From Ruegeria_C sp041537925 (lineage in GTDB: Bacteria > Pseudomonadota > Alphaproteobacteria > Rhodobacterales > Rhodobacteraceae): DNA of 64,000 nucleotides. The position numbers and the translations under genes were made by a program. Positions 8,999-18,913 of the stretch are shown piece after piece. The stretch lies in assembly GCF_041537925.1 (NCBI RefSeq), contig NZ_JBGOSH010000006.1:215528-279527 (forward strand). Reading direction: 5' to 3'. Under the pieces are notes generated by a model. It saw only the letters and a program-made list of their open reading frames with translations, searched no databases and had not been told where the DNA came from. The first letter of the stretch is position 1. Every line of letters starts with the position of its first letter.

Positions 8999-10009
8999 AT
9001 GCCTAGCACCTCACCAAGGCATGGGGCCGTCTATGTAAAAGAGCTGGCCGTCGACCTGCTGGAACGGGGATACAAACCCCACCAGGTCTTTGAGCGCACT
9101 GGGATTTCCCCCGATATCGTCAATCAGGACAAACCCTTTGTTCCCTTCGACACGATTGCCGCGTTCTTCGAACATGCCGCCACCCTGACCGGTGAAGACA
9201 CGCTGGGTTTCGAGCGTGGCGCCTGTCGCGAAATGCGCCGGTCCGGGGTGATCTGCTATGTCGGGATGGCAGCCCCGACCGTTCTGGATTTCATCAAGAA
9301 TGTCGCACGTTATCGCCGGGTCTTCAGCGACGCGGTCGAGGTCGATACCGACCAGTTGGAAAGCCAGGGTATCCTGCGCTGGTACTTCGCGGTGCCGACC
9401 CAGGTGCGCCGCCGCCAATATGTGGAGTTCGGCGCCTCGGGTCTGCTTTATGCCATGCGGCAGGCGGCAAACCGCGAGTTCAGCCCGCGGCTGGTGACCT
9501 TTCACCACCTGCGCAACAACCATCAGGACCGTTTCCGGCGATTCTTTGGCTGCGACGTCCGTTTCGGCGCGGTTGAGAACGCCTATCACTTCCGGCCCGA
9601 AGATCTGGCCTTGCCATTGCTGACGGCGGATAATGACCTCTATTCGGTTCTGACCGAGTATTGCGAGGCGATCCTCAGCGACAAGTCGCGCAACCTGCCG
9701 CCACTGATCGTTGATGTCGAACGAGCGATTGCCGACCGGCTTGCCATGGGTGAGGCCAGCCAGGACAAAGTGGCGCGCGCCATGGGCATGAGCTCGCGCA
9801 CCCTGTCGCGGCGGCTGGCGGGTGAGAACACCACCTTTTTCAAGACGTTGGAGCAACTTCGCCGGGCGCTTGCAGTCAGCTATCTCAGGGACAGCGATCT
9901 GGTTCTGGCCGAGATTGCCTTTCTGCTGGGCTATTCGGGGCTGAGCAGTTTCAACGATGCGTTCAAGCGCTGGACCGGGCAGACGCCCGGCCAATTCCGT
10001 CATGTGTGA
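8999..10009 (+). CDS. AraC-family transcriptional regulator with arabinose_bd-type sensor domain
   Basis: From the ATG at 8999 the protein has 336 residues; a TTG seven codons earlier is possible, but the ATG has AAGGA twelve bases upstream and is preferred. The first about 210 residues match the sensor domain of OruR/ArgR-type AraC regulators, with FERG and HF-x-LRN-like segments. The C-terminal about 100 residues carry two HTH units, including A-R-A-M-G-M-S-S-R-T-L-S-R-R-L and the closing W-T-G-Q-T-P-G-Q-F-R. Such proteins often control amino-acid or lipid catabolism. The target is unknown, and the downstream glk gene has its own promoter-like AT-rich gap. Confidence 0.9.
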   Translation: MPSTSPRHGAVYVKELAVDLLERGYKPHQVFERTGISPDIVNQDKPFVPFDTIAAFFEHAATLTGEDTLGFERGACREMRRSGVICYVGMAAPTVLDFIKNVARYRRVFSDAVEVDTDQLESQGILRWYFAVPTQVRRRQYVEFGASGLLYAMRQAANREFSPRLVTFHHLRNNHQDRFRRFFGCDVRFGAVENAYHFRPEDLALPLLTADNDLYSVLTEYCEAILSDKSRNLPPLIVDVERAIADRLAMGEASQDKVARAMGMSSRTLSRRLAGENTTFFKTLEQLRRALAVSYLRDSDLVLAEIAFLLGYSGLSSFNDAFKRWTGQTPGQFRHV

Positions 10010-10175
10010 GGCAGGGTCGGGCGCGCTGCTATAATTAATTTACTTTCAAAAATAAAAAAGATAGGATGCGCGAAACTGCTTGTTTCTAAGCCAAATGGCA
10101 TGCATGGGGCGGTCACTTTTCTGGGTCGCCGGTTTTGCCCCGGACCCTATGCACAGTACCAGATGAGGAAGGTCA

Positions 10176-11099
10176 ATGTCCGTTCTTGTTGCCGATGTAG
10201 GGGGGACCAATGCCCGGCTTGCCATGGTCCGGGATGGGGTTCCAACCGCCGTCAAGCGGTATGAAAACGATCGCTATTCTTCGTTCTACGAGGTGTTGCA
10301 GGACTATCGCATCAGCACCGGAAGTCCAGGGGTCGAGGCCTGCTGTGTTGCCGTCGCGGGTCCGGTCAACGCCGATCACGCGCAACTCACCAATCGGGAC
10401 TGGCATTTCGACATCGACAGGCTGCGCGATGTTCTGGGTGGCACCGATCGCGTGCGGTTGACCAATGACCTTGTGGCGCTGGGATACGCGCTGCCGCATC
10501 TGCGCCCCGAGCAACTGACCGAGATACGGCACGTGCCGGGACCGTCGGCAAATGACCAGGCGCTGGTGGCCGGTGCAGGGACCGGGTTTAATGCCTGTTT
10601 GCTCAAGGGCGCGACGGTGGTCGAGGCGGAACTGGGTCATGCCAGCTTGCCTGTAAGCGTCGCGGATGCCCTGCGTGTCGAAATGGGTGCGGGTGCGGAA
10701 CGGTTCCGAACCAACGAAGACCTGTTTTCTGGGCGCGGTCTGGCGCGGTTGCATCACGCGATCTCGGGCGAACACGTGCCGGGACCGCAGATCCTGACGC
10801 AGTTCGCACTGGGCGAGGGCCGAGAGGCGCAGCGTACGGTGTTGCTTAGCGCGCGGCTCTTGGGGATGATGACCCGCGAGTTGGTTTTGCAATACTTGCC
10901 GCTGGCAGGAATACATTTCGCCGGAGGTGCTGCGCGCGGTATCCTTGGGTCGGCGGCTGTATCCGAGTTCCTTGCCGCCTTCGAAACGGATGGTGTGCTG
11001 GGTGATCAGGTCATGCGCGTGCCGATCCGGCTGATCGCCGATGACGCCGCCGCGCTGATCGGGGCGGCGCATTTCGTGACATCCGGAGAGGGAGTGTAG
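10176..11099 (+). CDS. glk: Glucokinase
   Basis: The 307 residues match the Glk (PF02685) type, not ROK. ADVGGTNARLA at residues 5-15 is the ATP-phosphate loop, TNDLVALGYALP is the catalytic-Asp region, and GAGTGFN is the second phosphate-binding loop. It phosphorylates glucose to glucose-6-phosphate in the cytoplasm, feeding Entner-Doudoroff or glycolytic routes. AGGAAGG precedes the ATG. A Gfo/Idh/MocA dehydrogenase starts 3 bp after the stop, so the two are probably cotranscribed. Confidence 0.95.
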   Translation: MSVLVADVGGTNARLAMVRDGVPTAVKRYENDRYSSFYEVLQDYRISTGSPGVEACCVAVAGPVNADHAQLTNRDWHFDIDRLRDVLGGTDRVRLTNDLVALGYALPHLRPEQLTEIRHVPGPSANDQALVAGAGTGFNACLLKGATVVEAELGHASLPVSVADALRVEMGAGAERFRTNEDLFSGRGLARLHHAISGEHVPGPQILTQFALGEGREAQRTVLLSARLLGMMTRELVLQYLPLAGIHFAGGAARGILGSAAVSEFLAAFETDGVLGDQVMRVPIRLIADDAAALIGAAHFVTSGEGV

Positions 11100-11102
11100 G
11101 GC

Positions 11103-12083
11103 ATGCAGAACAGGCTTTTTCGCTGGGGGGTCCTGTCAACTTCCAAGATTGGACGAGAGCAGGTCCTGCCCGCAATTGCCCGCTCTGCCAGCGGAGTGAT
11201 CCATGCGATCGCCAGCCGCGATCCCGCAAAGGCGCAAGCCGAGGCCGCACGGTTCGGTGCGCCGCAATGGTACGGCGACTATGACGCGTTGCTGGCTGAT
11301 CCTGACATTGACGGTGTTTACCTGCCGATCCCGACGGCGCATCATGCCGAATGGTCGATCCGCGCGGCGCAGGCGGGCAAACATGTGCTCTGCGAGAAAC
11401 CCATCGCCCTGAGGGCCGAAGAGATCGATCCGATCATCGCCGCGCGCGACAGCTTCGGGCGCTTGATTTCCGAAGCGTTCATGGTCGCCTATCACCCGCA
11501 ATGGCACAAGGTACGCGAGCTGATCGCCGAGGGCGCGATCGGGCGGCTGCGCCAGGTGACCGGTGGGTTTTCCTATCACCTGACCGACCCCGGCAACATG
11601 CGCAACCAGCCCGATCTGGGTGGCGGCGCCTTGCCCGATATCGGAGTCTATCCGGTGGTGACGACATTGCTGGCCACCGGTGCCGAACCGGGCAAGGTGA
11701 CCGGCCAGGTCGATTACTCGCCTGAGTTCGGAACCGATATATACGCCCGCGCCAATGTCGCCTTTGACGGGTTCAACCTGTCCTTCCACGTCTCCAGCCA
11801 GATGGCGCTACATCAATCGATGCGGTTCATGGGTGAGGCCGGCTGGATTGACGTGCGTGCACCGTTCAACGCGGTTAATTACGGCTATGCCGAGATTGTG
11901 CTGCACGATCAGAAAAACACCAAGCAGACAGTCTACAGGTTTGACGTGAATCAGTACGAGCGTCAGGCCGATGCCTTTGTCGGCGCCTGCCGCGGCGACC
12001 GCAGCCCGGTCTTTCCGCTTGAGATGTCCAAGCAGGTTCAGCAGGTGATCGACGGAATCTATGCCGCAGGTGGTCGGCCCTGA
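11103..12083 (+). CDS. Gfo/Idh/MocA-family NAD(P)-dependent dehydrogenase
   Basis: This 326-residue protein has an N-terminal Rossmann fold (W-G-V-L-S-T-S-K-I-G near residues 8-17), the family motif CEKP near residue 98 and a C-terminal substrate domain. The overall pattern is close to trans-1,2-dihydrobenzene-1,2-diol/D-xylose-type dehydrogenases. Being 3 bp behind glucokinase suggests a role with sugars or polyols, but the substrate cannot be read. An alternative is an aromatic-diol dehydrogenase. Confidence 0.88.
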   Translation: MQNRLFRWGVLSTSKIGREQVLPAIARSASGVIHAIASRDPAKAQAEAARFGAPQWYGDYDALLADPDIDGVYLPIPTAHHAEWSIRAAQAGKHVLCEKPIALRAEEIDPIIAARDSFGRLISEAFMVAYHPQWHKVRELIAEGAIGRLRQVTGGFSYHLTDPGNMRNQPDLGGGALPDIGVYPVVTTLLATGAEPGKVTGQVDYSPEFGTDIYARANVAFDGFNLSFHVSSQMALHQSMRFMGEAGWIDVRAPFNAVNYGYAEIVLHDQKNTKQTVYRFDVNQYERQADAFVGACRGDRSPVFPLEMSKQVQQVIDGIYAAGGRP

Positions 12084-12093
12084 GCAGTGCCCG

Positions 12094-12438
12094 CTATAGC
12101 TTACACTTGGCCTTGATCTCGGCGATGCGAGTATCCAGCTTATTCTGGTAGTCACCCGTCAGGATTTCCAGCTTCTCATTCTCGGTGTCTGTCGCAATCC
12201 CGAGCAGCGCGCCTGCGGGCGTGATCGCGGTGGCCGAGATAAGCTCCTGGCTCTGCGCATATTTCTGTTCCGAATTCAAAGCGCGCAGATCACCTTCCGC
12301 CGTAGCGCAATTGACAGGCTTCGTCGAAGGATTCTTGAGCGGCTGCATGGAGCATGCGGATGTGAGCAGGATCGCAGCTGTGGTGGTCAGCAGCAGGGTG
12401 ATCCTGCCTGTGGAGTTTCGCATTTCCGGTGTCGTCAT
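12094..12438 (-). CDS. Small predicted lipoprotein of unknown function
   Basis: The 114-residue protein has a signal peptide and the lipobox L-T-S-A-C with the lipidated cysteine at position 29. The rest is hydrophilic with heptad-like spacing near the C-terminus. The ATG at 12438 has GGAAGAGG upstream; a second ATG five codons later is possible. It is convergent with the dehydrogenase gene (10 bp apart) and lies about 60 bp downstream of tamB on the same strand. I do not recognise a named family. Confidence 0.7.
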   Translation of the reverse strand: MTTPEMRNSTGRITLLLTTTAAILLTSACSMQPLKNPSTKPVNCATAEGDLRALNSEQKYAQSQELISATAITPAGALLGIATDTENEKLEILTGDYQNKLDTRIAEIKAKCKL

Positions 12439-12498
12439 CCTGGCCTCTTCCCTTCTGTTTATGGTATCGCGCTACAGGTCGATATCACGGTCCACCAT

Positions 12499-15400
12499 TC
12501 AATAGTCGCGTTCGAAGAACACGCCTATCCCGGTGCTGCCGGTATTGTCGACGCTGCCCTTCAGCGTGATGCTGTCGGTCACATCCAGATTCAGGTTCAC
12601 CTCGGTCTCACCTTCGGTATTGACCGTGAAATCGGTATAAAGCTCATCGCTCAGATACGCCCCCGCACCAAACCGCCCGGCACCGCTTTCTTCGGCTCCG
12701 ACATCGACATTGCTCAGCCCGGTGCTTTCACGCAAACCCTTGGTCGCGTCGCCGCCTGCGCCGCTCAGTTGCGCCAGCGAGGTCGCCATTTGCGCCAGCA
12801 CCAAGGGCGACAGTTGCGAAAAGCGGTTGCCGAAGAGCAGCATCGCCAGCGCCTCTTCTGGGGGGCGTTCGGGATCGGAATAGACCTTGACTTCGGGCAG
12901 ATCTATCGGGCCCGAGATCTCAAGTGTCGCTTGACCGTCCGATGTAGTGGTGGTCGATTCGAATTCGATATAGGGGTTCAGATTGCCTTGCAGGGCGATG
13001 ATCCCCTTTGTCAGATCCAGCCGCCGCCCGAGCAGGTCAAGATTGCCTCGGATCAGCTCGATCTGGCCGGAGGGCGAGACCGAAGCGGTAGTCCCACCAA
13101 TATTGATCGCGCCGCCCAGTTCCGCGCTCAGCCCGCGCCCGCGTACGAACATCTTGTTGGGAACCAAGATGTCGATATTCAGCGCAGTCGTCGAATTGCT
13201 ACGATCTTCGCCGTCGTCCTCCCTGATCAGCCCGGCATGTCGCAGCGTTTGGTAGACCGCTCTGGATTCGCCCACATGGGTGATGTCGGGAATCGGGGCG
13301 GCACTGGCTGATCCTGTGGCGGCATTGAGGTTGATATTGGTCTCGCCGACATCAATCCGCCCGCCGATGGAACTGTTGCCCGCCAGCGCGCCGGTGATGG
13401 CGATCTGCCCATTTAACAGCGTGTCATAAAGCAGGTTGTCGGTCAGAACCAACTGGTTGAGCGCGATACTGATATCGGTGTTCAGCGGCGGTGTCAGCTG
13501 AATCGGGCCGCTGACCTGAATGTTGCCGCCGGAGCGGATAGCCGCGTTCATCGCAATGGTTGCGGCGCTGTTGGCCATTGTCACTGTGCCATTGATACCG
13601 GTCAGCGTCTGGCGCGCGCCGGGGATGGCCAGCGCCGCGCCGTTGGTCGAAATGGTGCCGCTCAGCGCGTCAAGCGCGGGTTGGCCCTTAAGCGCGAGAT
13701 CGAATTGCGCGGTGCCGTCGATCTGGTTGGGTGAGATGAAAGTGTTGGCGATGCCGATATTGATCTGCCCCTTGGCGGCCATGTCGGCGCTGCCCGTCGC
13801 CTCGTCAAAGGTACCGCTGAGCGTTGTCGAGACATCTGCCGGACCGGTGGCCTTGCCATCGATGGTCCAGACGCCGTCGTCGCGGCGCGCGTTGCCGCTG
13901 GCCGATAGCGAGCCGGGGAAGTCGGGCACCAGCCGCTCGACCCGGTCGAGCTTGGCCTCAAAGTCAAAATCGGCATTGCCGTTCAGTTCGGCCGAACCGT
14001 CGAGCTTGGCAAAAGACGAATCCGGACCGTTCAATTGAACAACGCCATCAAAGCCCGATCCGGTGCGCGACACGTCCCCGTCAAGCTTCATCTGTCCCTT
14101 GGTCAGCGTGGTGATCCGGCCCACGTCATCCAGTGTGGCCGTGAATTTCAGATTGCCACCGGCCTGCTGCAAAGTGCCGCTGGCCTGGGCTGAAATCGCA
14201 GTGGCGTTGAGGTCGAAACTACGGATGTCCAGACCCTCAGAGGTATTTGCCGCGTCTGCCTTCAGCGTGGTGCGCCCGGTGATCAGCTTGTCCAGCTGTT
14301 CGATCCCGCTGCGCAGGTTTTGCCCGTGCAGGTCAAGCTGGATGTCGAAGGTCTGATCGCTCACCGCGCCTGAGCCGTCCAGTTTCAGCGCCACCGACCC
14401 GCCCAGATCGCGCTGCGCCAGATCGGAAAAGACCGACAGGTCCGAGGCGCTGGCCTTGATGTTGCCTTTGGCGCCGATCTGCTGCGCTTCGATCCCCGAC
14501 ACGGTGATTGCACCGCTGGCCTTGAGTGTGTCGGCCGCCAGATCGAAATCGCGGATGGTCAGCGTGTCATCGGCGTTGGCGGCGTCGATAGTGATCTTCA
14601 CATCGCCTGCAATCAGCGGGTCGATCTGCGCCATGCCGCTTTTCAGATCGCTGCCCGAGGCCTGGGCCTGAATGTCAATACTGCGATCTTTGAGCGCTCC
14701 GCTGCCCTTGAGCGCTGCCGTCAAGGTCCCGGCCAGCTCCCGGCCCGCCAGGTCGGAAAAGATCGACAGGTCTTTGGCGGAAAGGCTCACATCCGCCTCC
14801 GAGACGGCATACTCCCCGCTGTCGATCCCGGTCGCCATACCCGTGGCCTCAGCCGAGAAGCTGCGGCCATTGACCTTGAAGTCGCGCAGGGTCAGGCCCT
14901 CGCTGTCATTCTTTGCGTCCAGTTGGATGCTTGTGTCGCCAGTCAGCAGCGGATCGACCTGTGCCATTCCGCTTTTCAGGTCTCGCCCTTTCGCACTCAT
15001 CTGAATGTCGAAATGCTTGTCCTTGATCGCCCCGCTGCCTTTGATTTCGGCATTTAGCGCCCCGGCCAGATCGCGTTGGGCCAGTTTCGAGAACAGCGAA
15101 AGGTCCTCTGCGGCCACGGTGGCGCGCCCGTCGCCGCTGAAGTCACCCTCTGATCCGGTCAGTGTCGCAGCGGCGTCCACCGACAGTGTCTCGCCCTTCA
15201 GCGTGACTTGCCGGACCGTTATCCCCTCGGTGTCGCGCAGCGCGTCGAGGGAGATGGAAACCGGCCCATTCAGCAGCGGGTCGATCTCGTCCATCCCGCT
15301 TTTCAGGCCGGTGCCATCGGCGCTCAGGACGAAGTCGAAGCTGCCGCCCAGCGGTGCGCCGGTACCGTTCAGATCGGCCTTGAGCGACCCGGCCAGATCA

Positions 15401-16926
15401 CGCCCCGCCACGCCGGAAAACCGAGACAGGTCCGCTGCGTCCAGCTTAACGGTGCCATCCATCTCGAAGCCACTGTTCAGCCCCTTGATGTCCACATCCG
15501 CCTGCGCCGTGACATCTCCGCTGCGCAGGTCGAACTCTGACAGTTTCAGCTCGCCATCGCCAAGCAGGTCAAAGAATCCATCCAGCGTGATCGTGTCGCC
15601 CGCTGCCTGTGCCAGCGCCGCATCGCTGAAGCTCAACCCGTCCAGGGCGGCCTGCAGATCGCCGCTCAATTCCTTGGTGCCGGACTGGTCCAGCGTACCC
15701 TGGGCACCGAGCTTCAGCTGGTCCAGCGACATGTCCGGCGTCGCGAGTGACTTGGCGCTCAGGTTGAGATACCAGCTATCGCCGTTTGCCGCATCCAGCA
15801 GCAGCGAAAACTCCGCCCTTTTCAGTTCGGTGACCGGATCGGCCACCGGCAGCACGACCGTATCGCCGCCGGGCGGGGTAATGCGGCCCTGAATGGCCAA
15901 TTTTTCCAACAGACCTTCGGCGCTGCGTTCCACCTCGCCTTCAAGCCGCAACGCTTGCGAGGTCAGGTCCAGTTCAGAAATAGACAGCGCGCCATCAGGG
16001 TCGCTGCGGCCATCGACGACCAGCCGCGTATCGGTTCCGAAAAACGGATCGAAGCGGGATTGCAGGAACGGTGTCAGATCGCCGCCGACATCCGCCGAAA
16101 AGGCGATGCTGGTCTCATCCTCGGCATCCGGGGTCGGCACACCCCGCAGCCGGACCTGACCCTTGACCCGCTCTGTGTCGTCGCTGGTCAGGCCGATATC
16201 GGCGGTGAAGTCATCCACTGGCCCTTCACCCTTGGCACTCAGCAGCAGGGGCGGCGCGTCGGGCAATTTCAGCGCGGTAGAAATGATCCCGCCGGCATCC
16301 TCGATCACCTGTAAGTCCAGCGTGATCTGGGTGCTTGAATTGGCGTAACCGGCGGCCAGCTTGATGCTGTCGCCGGGGCGGTCCTGCCGGGTCACATCCA
16401 GATGCGTGTCAAGCGTGCCATCGGCCAGCGACAGGTCGCCCTTGACCTCCAGCACCGCTGCGCGTCCGATCAGCGGTTCGCCCAGGCTCAGCTTGTCGAC
16501 TCGCAACTCGCCGATATTGACGGACACCGGCAGCTCCGGCACCTGAAAACTCGAGGCGCCCGGATCGGGCGGTGGCGTGTCCTGCTCAATCGGCTCGGGC
16601 GCGCGCGCGATGTCGATCTCTTCTGCGGACAGCGTGTTGACCGAAAACCGCCCCCGCAGCAGGCCAAGCCGGTTCCAGTCCAGTTCCGCGTTCTTGATCG
16701 TCAGCCAGACGCCGTCATCATCCGAGACGGTGATTTCCTCAATTGTGGCGCGCGAACTCAGCGCGCCCTCCAGCCCGACCACTTTCAGATGTCGGCCGTC
16801 GCCGGACAGCGTATCCTCAAGGAAATCGACCAGCATGCCACCGGACTCTTCCTGGGCCGTTGCTGGGCCGGGAATCTGAGTAAGGCAGATCGTGACCGCG
16901 ATTGCATATGTGGCTGGCCTGATCAA
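12499..16926 (-). CDS. tamB: Translocation and assembly module subunit TamB (AsmA/DUF490 family)
   Basis: This very long (1475-residue) protein is built almost wholly of short beta strands, typical of the TamB bridge that spans the periplasm and is implicated in outer-membrane protein insertion and phospholipid transport. The N-terminus looks like a cleavable signal (A-T-A before QEE, residue 24) rather than a long anchor. Residues about 499-935 hold four tandem repeats of about 110 residues. The C-terminal DUF490 domain (about 1130-1475) ends in F-F-E-R-D-Y. Its start overlaps the tamA stop by 4 bp, so the two subunits are translationally coupled. Confidence 0.95.
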   Translation of the reverse strand: MIRPATYAIAVTICLTQIPGPATAQEESGGMLVDFLEDTLSGDGRHLKVVGLEGALSSRATIEEITVSDDDGVWLTIKNAELDWNRLGLLRGRFSVNTLSAEEIDIARAPEPIEQDTPPPDPGASSFQVPELPVSVNIGELRVDKLSLGEPLIGRAAVLEVKGDLSLADGTLDTHLDVTRQDRPGDSIKLAAGYANSSTQITLDLQVIEDAGGIISTALKLPDAPPLLLSAKGEGPVDDFTADIGLTSDDTERVKGQVRLRGVPTPDAEDETSIAFSADVGGDLTPFLQSRFDPFFGTDTRLVVDGRSDPDGALSISELDLTSQALRLEGEVERSAEGLLEKLAIQGRITPPGGDTVVLPVADPVTELKRAEFSLLLDAANGDSWYLNLSAKSLATPDMSLDQLKLGAQGTLDQSGTKELSGDLQAALDGLSFSDAALAQAAGDTITLDGFFDLLGDGELKLSEFDLRSGDVTAQADVDIKGLNSGFEMDGTVKLDAADLSRFSGVAGRDLAGSLKADLNGTGAPLGGSFDFVLSADGTGLKSGMDEIDPLLNGPVSISLDALRDTEGITVRQVTLKGETLSVDAAATLTGSEGDFSGDGRATVAAEDLSLFSKLAQRDLAGALNAEIKGSGAIKDKHFDIQMSAKGRDLKSGMAQVDPLLTGDTSIQLDAKNDSEGLTLRDFKVNGRSFSAEATGMATGIDSGEYAVSEADVSLSAKDLSIFSDLAGRELAGTLTAALKGSGALKDRSIDIQAQASGSDLKSGMAQIDPLIAGDVKITIDAANADDTLTIRDFDLAADTLKASGAITVSGIEAQQIGAKGNIKASASDLSVFSDLAQRDLGGSVALKLDGSGAVSDQTFDIQLDLHGQNLRSGIEQLDKLITGRTTLKADAANTSEGLDIRSFDLNATAISAQASGTLQQAGGNLKFTATLDDVGRITTLTKGQMKLDGDVSRTGSGFDGVVQLNGPDSSFAKLDGSAELNGNADFDFEAKLDRVERLVPDFPGSLSASGNARRDDGVWTIDGKATGPADVSTTLSGTFDEATGSADMAAKGQINIGIANTFISPNQIDGTAQFDLALKGQPALDALSGTISTNGAALAIPGARQTLTGINGTVTMANSAATIAMNAAIRSGGNIQVSGPIQLTPPLNTDISIALNQLVLTDNLLYDTLLNGQIAITGALAGNSSIGGRIDVGETNINLNAATGSASAAPIPDITHVGESRAVYQTLRHAGLIREDDGEDRSNSTTALNIDILVPNKMFVRGRGLSAELGGAINIGGTTASVSPSGQIELIRGNLDLLGRRLDLTKGIIALQGNLNPYIEFESTTTTSDGQATLEISGPIDLPEVKVYSDPERPPEEALAMLLFGNRFSQLSPLVLAQMATSLAQLSGAGGDATKGLRESTGLSNVDVGAEESGAGRFGAGAYLSDELYTDFTVNTEGETEVNLNLDVTDSITLKGSVDNTGSTGIGVFFERDY
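14122..15432 (-). repeat. Four tandem about 110-residue repeats inside tamB
   Basis: Units are 15106-15432, 14773-15105, 14443-14772 and 14122-14442. Each begins D-L-S-x-F-S followed by R-D/E-L-x-G, a G-S/T-G-A core, then L-K/R-S-G-M/I and a D-P-L-L/I-like segment. Units 2 and 3 are the most alike, pointing to recent internal duplication. Confidence 0.85.
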
Positions 16927-18728
16927 AACGCCTGTCCGATCCCGATATAGAATTGCAGCCCGTCACCGGTATCTCCGCTGACCGGCATGGCAAGGTCGAC
17001 CCGCAGCGGGCCGAACCCTCCCAGATCATACCGCAGGCCAAGCCCGGCGCCAGAGTGACTTTCTGAGTCACCGGTCACGATGGCATCGGCGCCGACCATG
17101 CCGTAGTCATAAAACCCCACCAGCGAGATGCTTTCGGTGACCCGCCCGCGTATCTCGGCAGACAGGCCCAGAAACGACTTTCCGCCCGCGACCTCGTCCC
17201 CCACGGGAATGCCAAGGCTTTCATAGGGCTGGCCCCGCACGGTGCCTGCGCCGCCGGAAAAGAATAGGTATTCCGGGGAAATCCCGGGCAATGCCGGGCC
17301 ACCGACCGAGCCCCATTGGACCCGTCCCGCCAGCACCAAATTGCCATTTGACGCGACATCAAAATAGGTGCGGCCATCAGCATAGAGCTGGGCGGCGGAT
17401 TTGGTGCCGGAAATTCCCAGCAATGGCGTGAACCGCCCGTCAAGAAAGAAGCCGCGTGTCGGGTTGACCTTGTTGTCGCGGCGGTCCCATTCGGCCCGGA
17501 TCGGCAGCAGCACATACCGGAACGGGCGGTCATCGCCGAACGCGTCATCTGACTTGGCATCGCTGGCGGCCAGATAGGCCTCGGCAAACAGTACCGGCGA
17601 GAACACCCGCCGCGCCCCGACACCCAGAAGCAGGGTCGAGATGTCATAATGCTCGCGGTTGCGCCGTTCCCATTGGGCCAGGTAAAACATGCTGTCATCC
17701 GGACCCAGCCGGTCGGGCATGTCCAGCCGCATGCCGACACGTCCGTCGATATCCTCGTCGCCGCCGATATTGCGCAGAGCGGCTTCGAACTTGAACCTTG
17801 CAGCGCGGCGGAACACGTTTCGGTGATACCAGGCAAAACTCAGGTCCATGCCCTGGTTCGACGAGATCTCGGCCCCGAAACTCAGCCGTCTTGGCGGCAT
17901 GTCCTCGAAAGTGGCGTCGAAATCGAGGCTGCCATCGGGGTTTGCGGTCTCATATTCGGTGACCCGGACGCTGCTGAACGTGCCGGTACGGCGCAGCCGG
18001 GTTCCGACCTGCTGGACCTGGGCGGGGGAATAGACCTCGCCGGTCGGAAAGCCCGCGATCCGATAGATCGATTCGGGCCGGACGCGGGTATCTCCCTTGA
18101 TATGGAGCGTGCCGAAGGTCAGTTGCTGCCCCTCGGCCACGTCGATCTGCGCGTCCAGACGAGCCTGGGTGTGGCGAGCGGTGATCTTCTGCCCGCCGAT
18201 CGCGGCCTTGGCGTGTCCGACATCGCGCCAGCCTTGCACAGCGGCGGTGGCGGCGCCCTGAATGGTGCCGGTGCTGGCCGGGCGACCGGGGGCGAAATCG
18301 GTCGGCAGTTCAGTGTCCCGCGCCAGCGGCGCGATTTCCGCCGTGCCAAAAGTGAAGGAAGGTCCGGTCTTGACCGAGATATTAACCGACTTGATCGCAC
18401 CGGGGGTGTTCAACGGGTCGATATCCGCCGCCTCCTGTCCGTCGAGGCGGATGTTCACCACCGGGCTGAAATATCCCGCATCATAAAGGATCTGCACCAG
18501 CGTCCGGTAATCCGCCAGCGCTGCCGACAGCAGTTCCAGAGGCGTGTCGAGGCCGCGCGTCTCGGCGTTCAGCACCGACGAGCCCTCTTCAAGCTTTTCG
18601 CGCAGGTCCTCTGAGGCGCCGGGGGCCGACAGCGAGCTCTCCAGCGACCAGAGTGCCGCAGGTGACAGTGTCACACAGGTCACCACGCAGCCGAGGATAA
18701 CCGCTTTCCACTTGCCGAGACCTGTCAT
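16923..18728 (-). CDS. tamA: Translocation and assembly module subunit TamA (Omp85 family)
   Basis: The 601 residues comprise a signal peptide (hydrophobic stretch about residues 8-28), POTRA-type domains up to about residue 270, and a 16-strand Omp85 barrel. The barrel's lid-lock motif appears as V-R-G-Q-P-Y near residue 500, and the C-terminal residue is Phe (I-G-I-G-Q-A-F), the usual outer-membrane sorting signal. TamA sits in the outer membrane and works with TamB, whose gene overlaps its stop codon by four bases. A 13-bp direct repeat lies upstream in the likely promoter. Confidence 0.94.
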   Translation of the reverse strand: MTGLGKWKAVILGCVVTCVTLSPAALWSLESSLSAPGASEDLREKLEEGSSVLNAETRGLDTPLELLSAALADYRTLVQILYDAGYFSPVVNIRLDGQEAADIDPLNTPGAIKSVNISVKTGPSFTFGTAEIAPLARDTELPTDFAPGRPASTGTIQGAATAAVQGWRDVGHAKAAIGGQKITARHTQARLDAQIDVAEGQQLTFGTLHIKGDTRVRPESIYRIAGFPTGEVYSPAQVQQVGTRLRRTGTFSSVRVTEYETANPDGSLDFDATFEDMPPRRLSFGAEISSNQGMDLSFAWYHRNVFRRAARFKFEAALRNIGGDEDIDGRVGMRLDMPDRLGPDDSMFYLAQWERRNREHYDISTLLLGVGARRVFSPVLFAEAYLAASDAKSDDAFGDDRPFRYVLLPIRAEWDRRDNKVNPTRGFFLDGRFTPLLGISGTKSAAQLYADGRTYFDVASNGNLVLAGRVQWGSVGGPALPGISPEYLFFSGGAGTVRGQPYESLGIPVGDEVAGGKSFLGLSAEIRGRVTESISLVGFYDYGMVGADAIVTGDSESHSGAGLGLRYDLGGFGPLRVDLAMPVSGDTGDGLQFYIGIGQAF

Positions 18729-18827
18729 GGTCCGCTCCGAATTGCCTCAACTCAATGCCGACGGTTTGCCGTTTTCACAGGCACCGTGCTTGTGACCAGT
18801 TATCACATGCCGGGCCTGTATCGGAAA

Positions 18828-18870
18828 CGTATTTTGTGCCTGCTGCTGGATTCTGTCCGTATTTTGTGCC
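18828..18870. repeat. 13-bp direct repeat upstream of tamA
   Basis: CGTATTTTGTGCC occurs at 18828-18840 and again at 18858-18870, a 30-bp period (about three helical turns). It lies 100-142 bp upstream of the tamA start, between tamA and the 3' end of the VOC gene. It is a possible regulator site. Confidence 0.55.
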
Positions 18871-18913
18871 CGGCACCCCACGAAATGGTGGCACCAGGTG
18901 CTCAGCATGGCAT

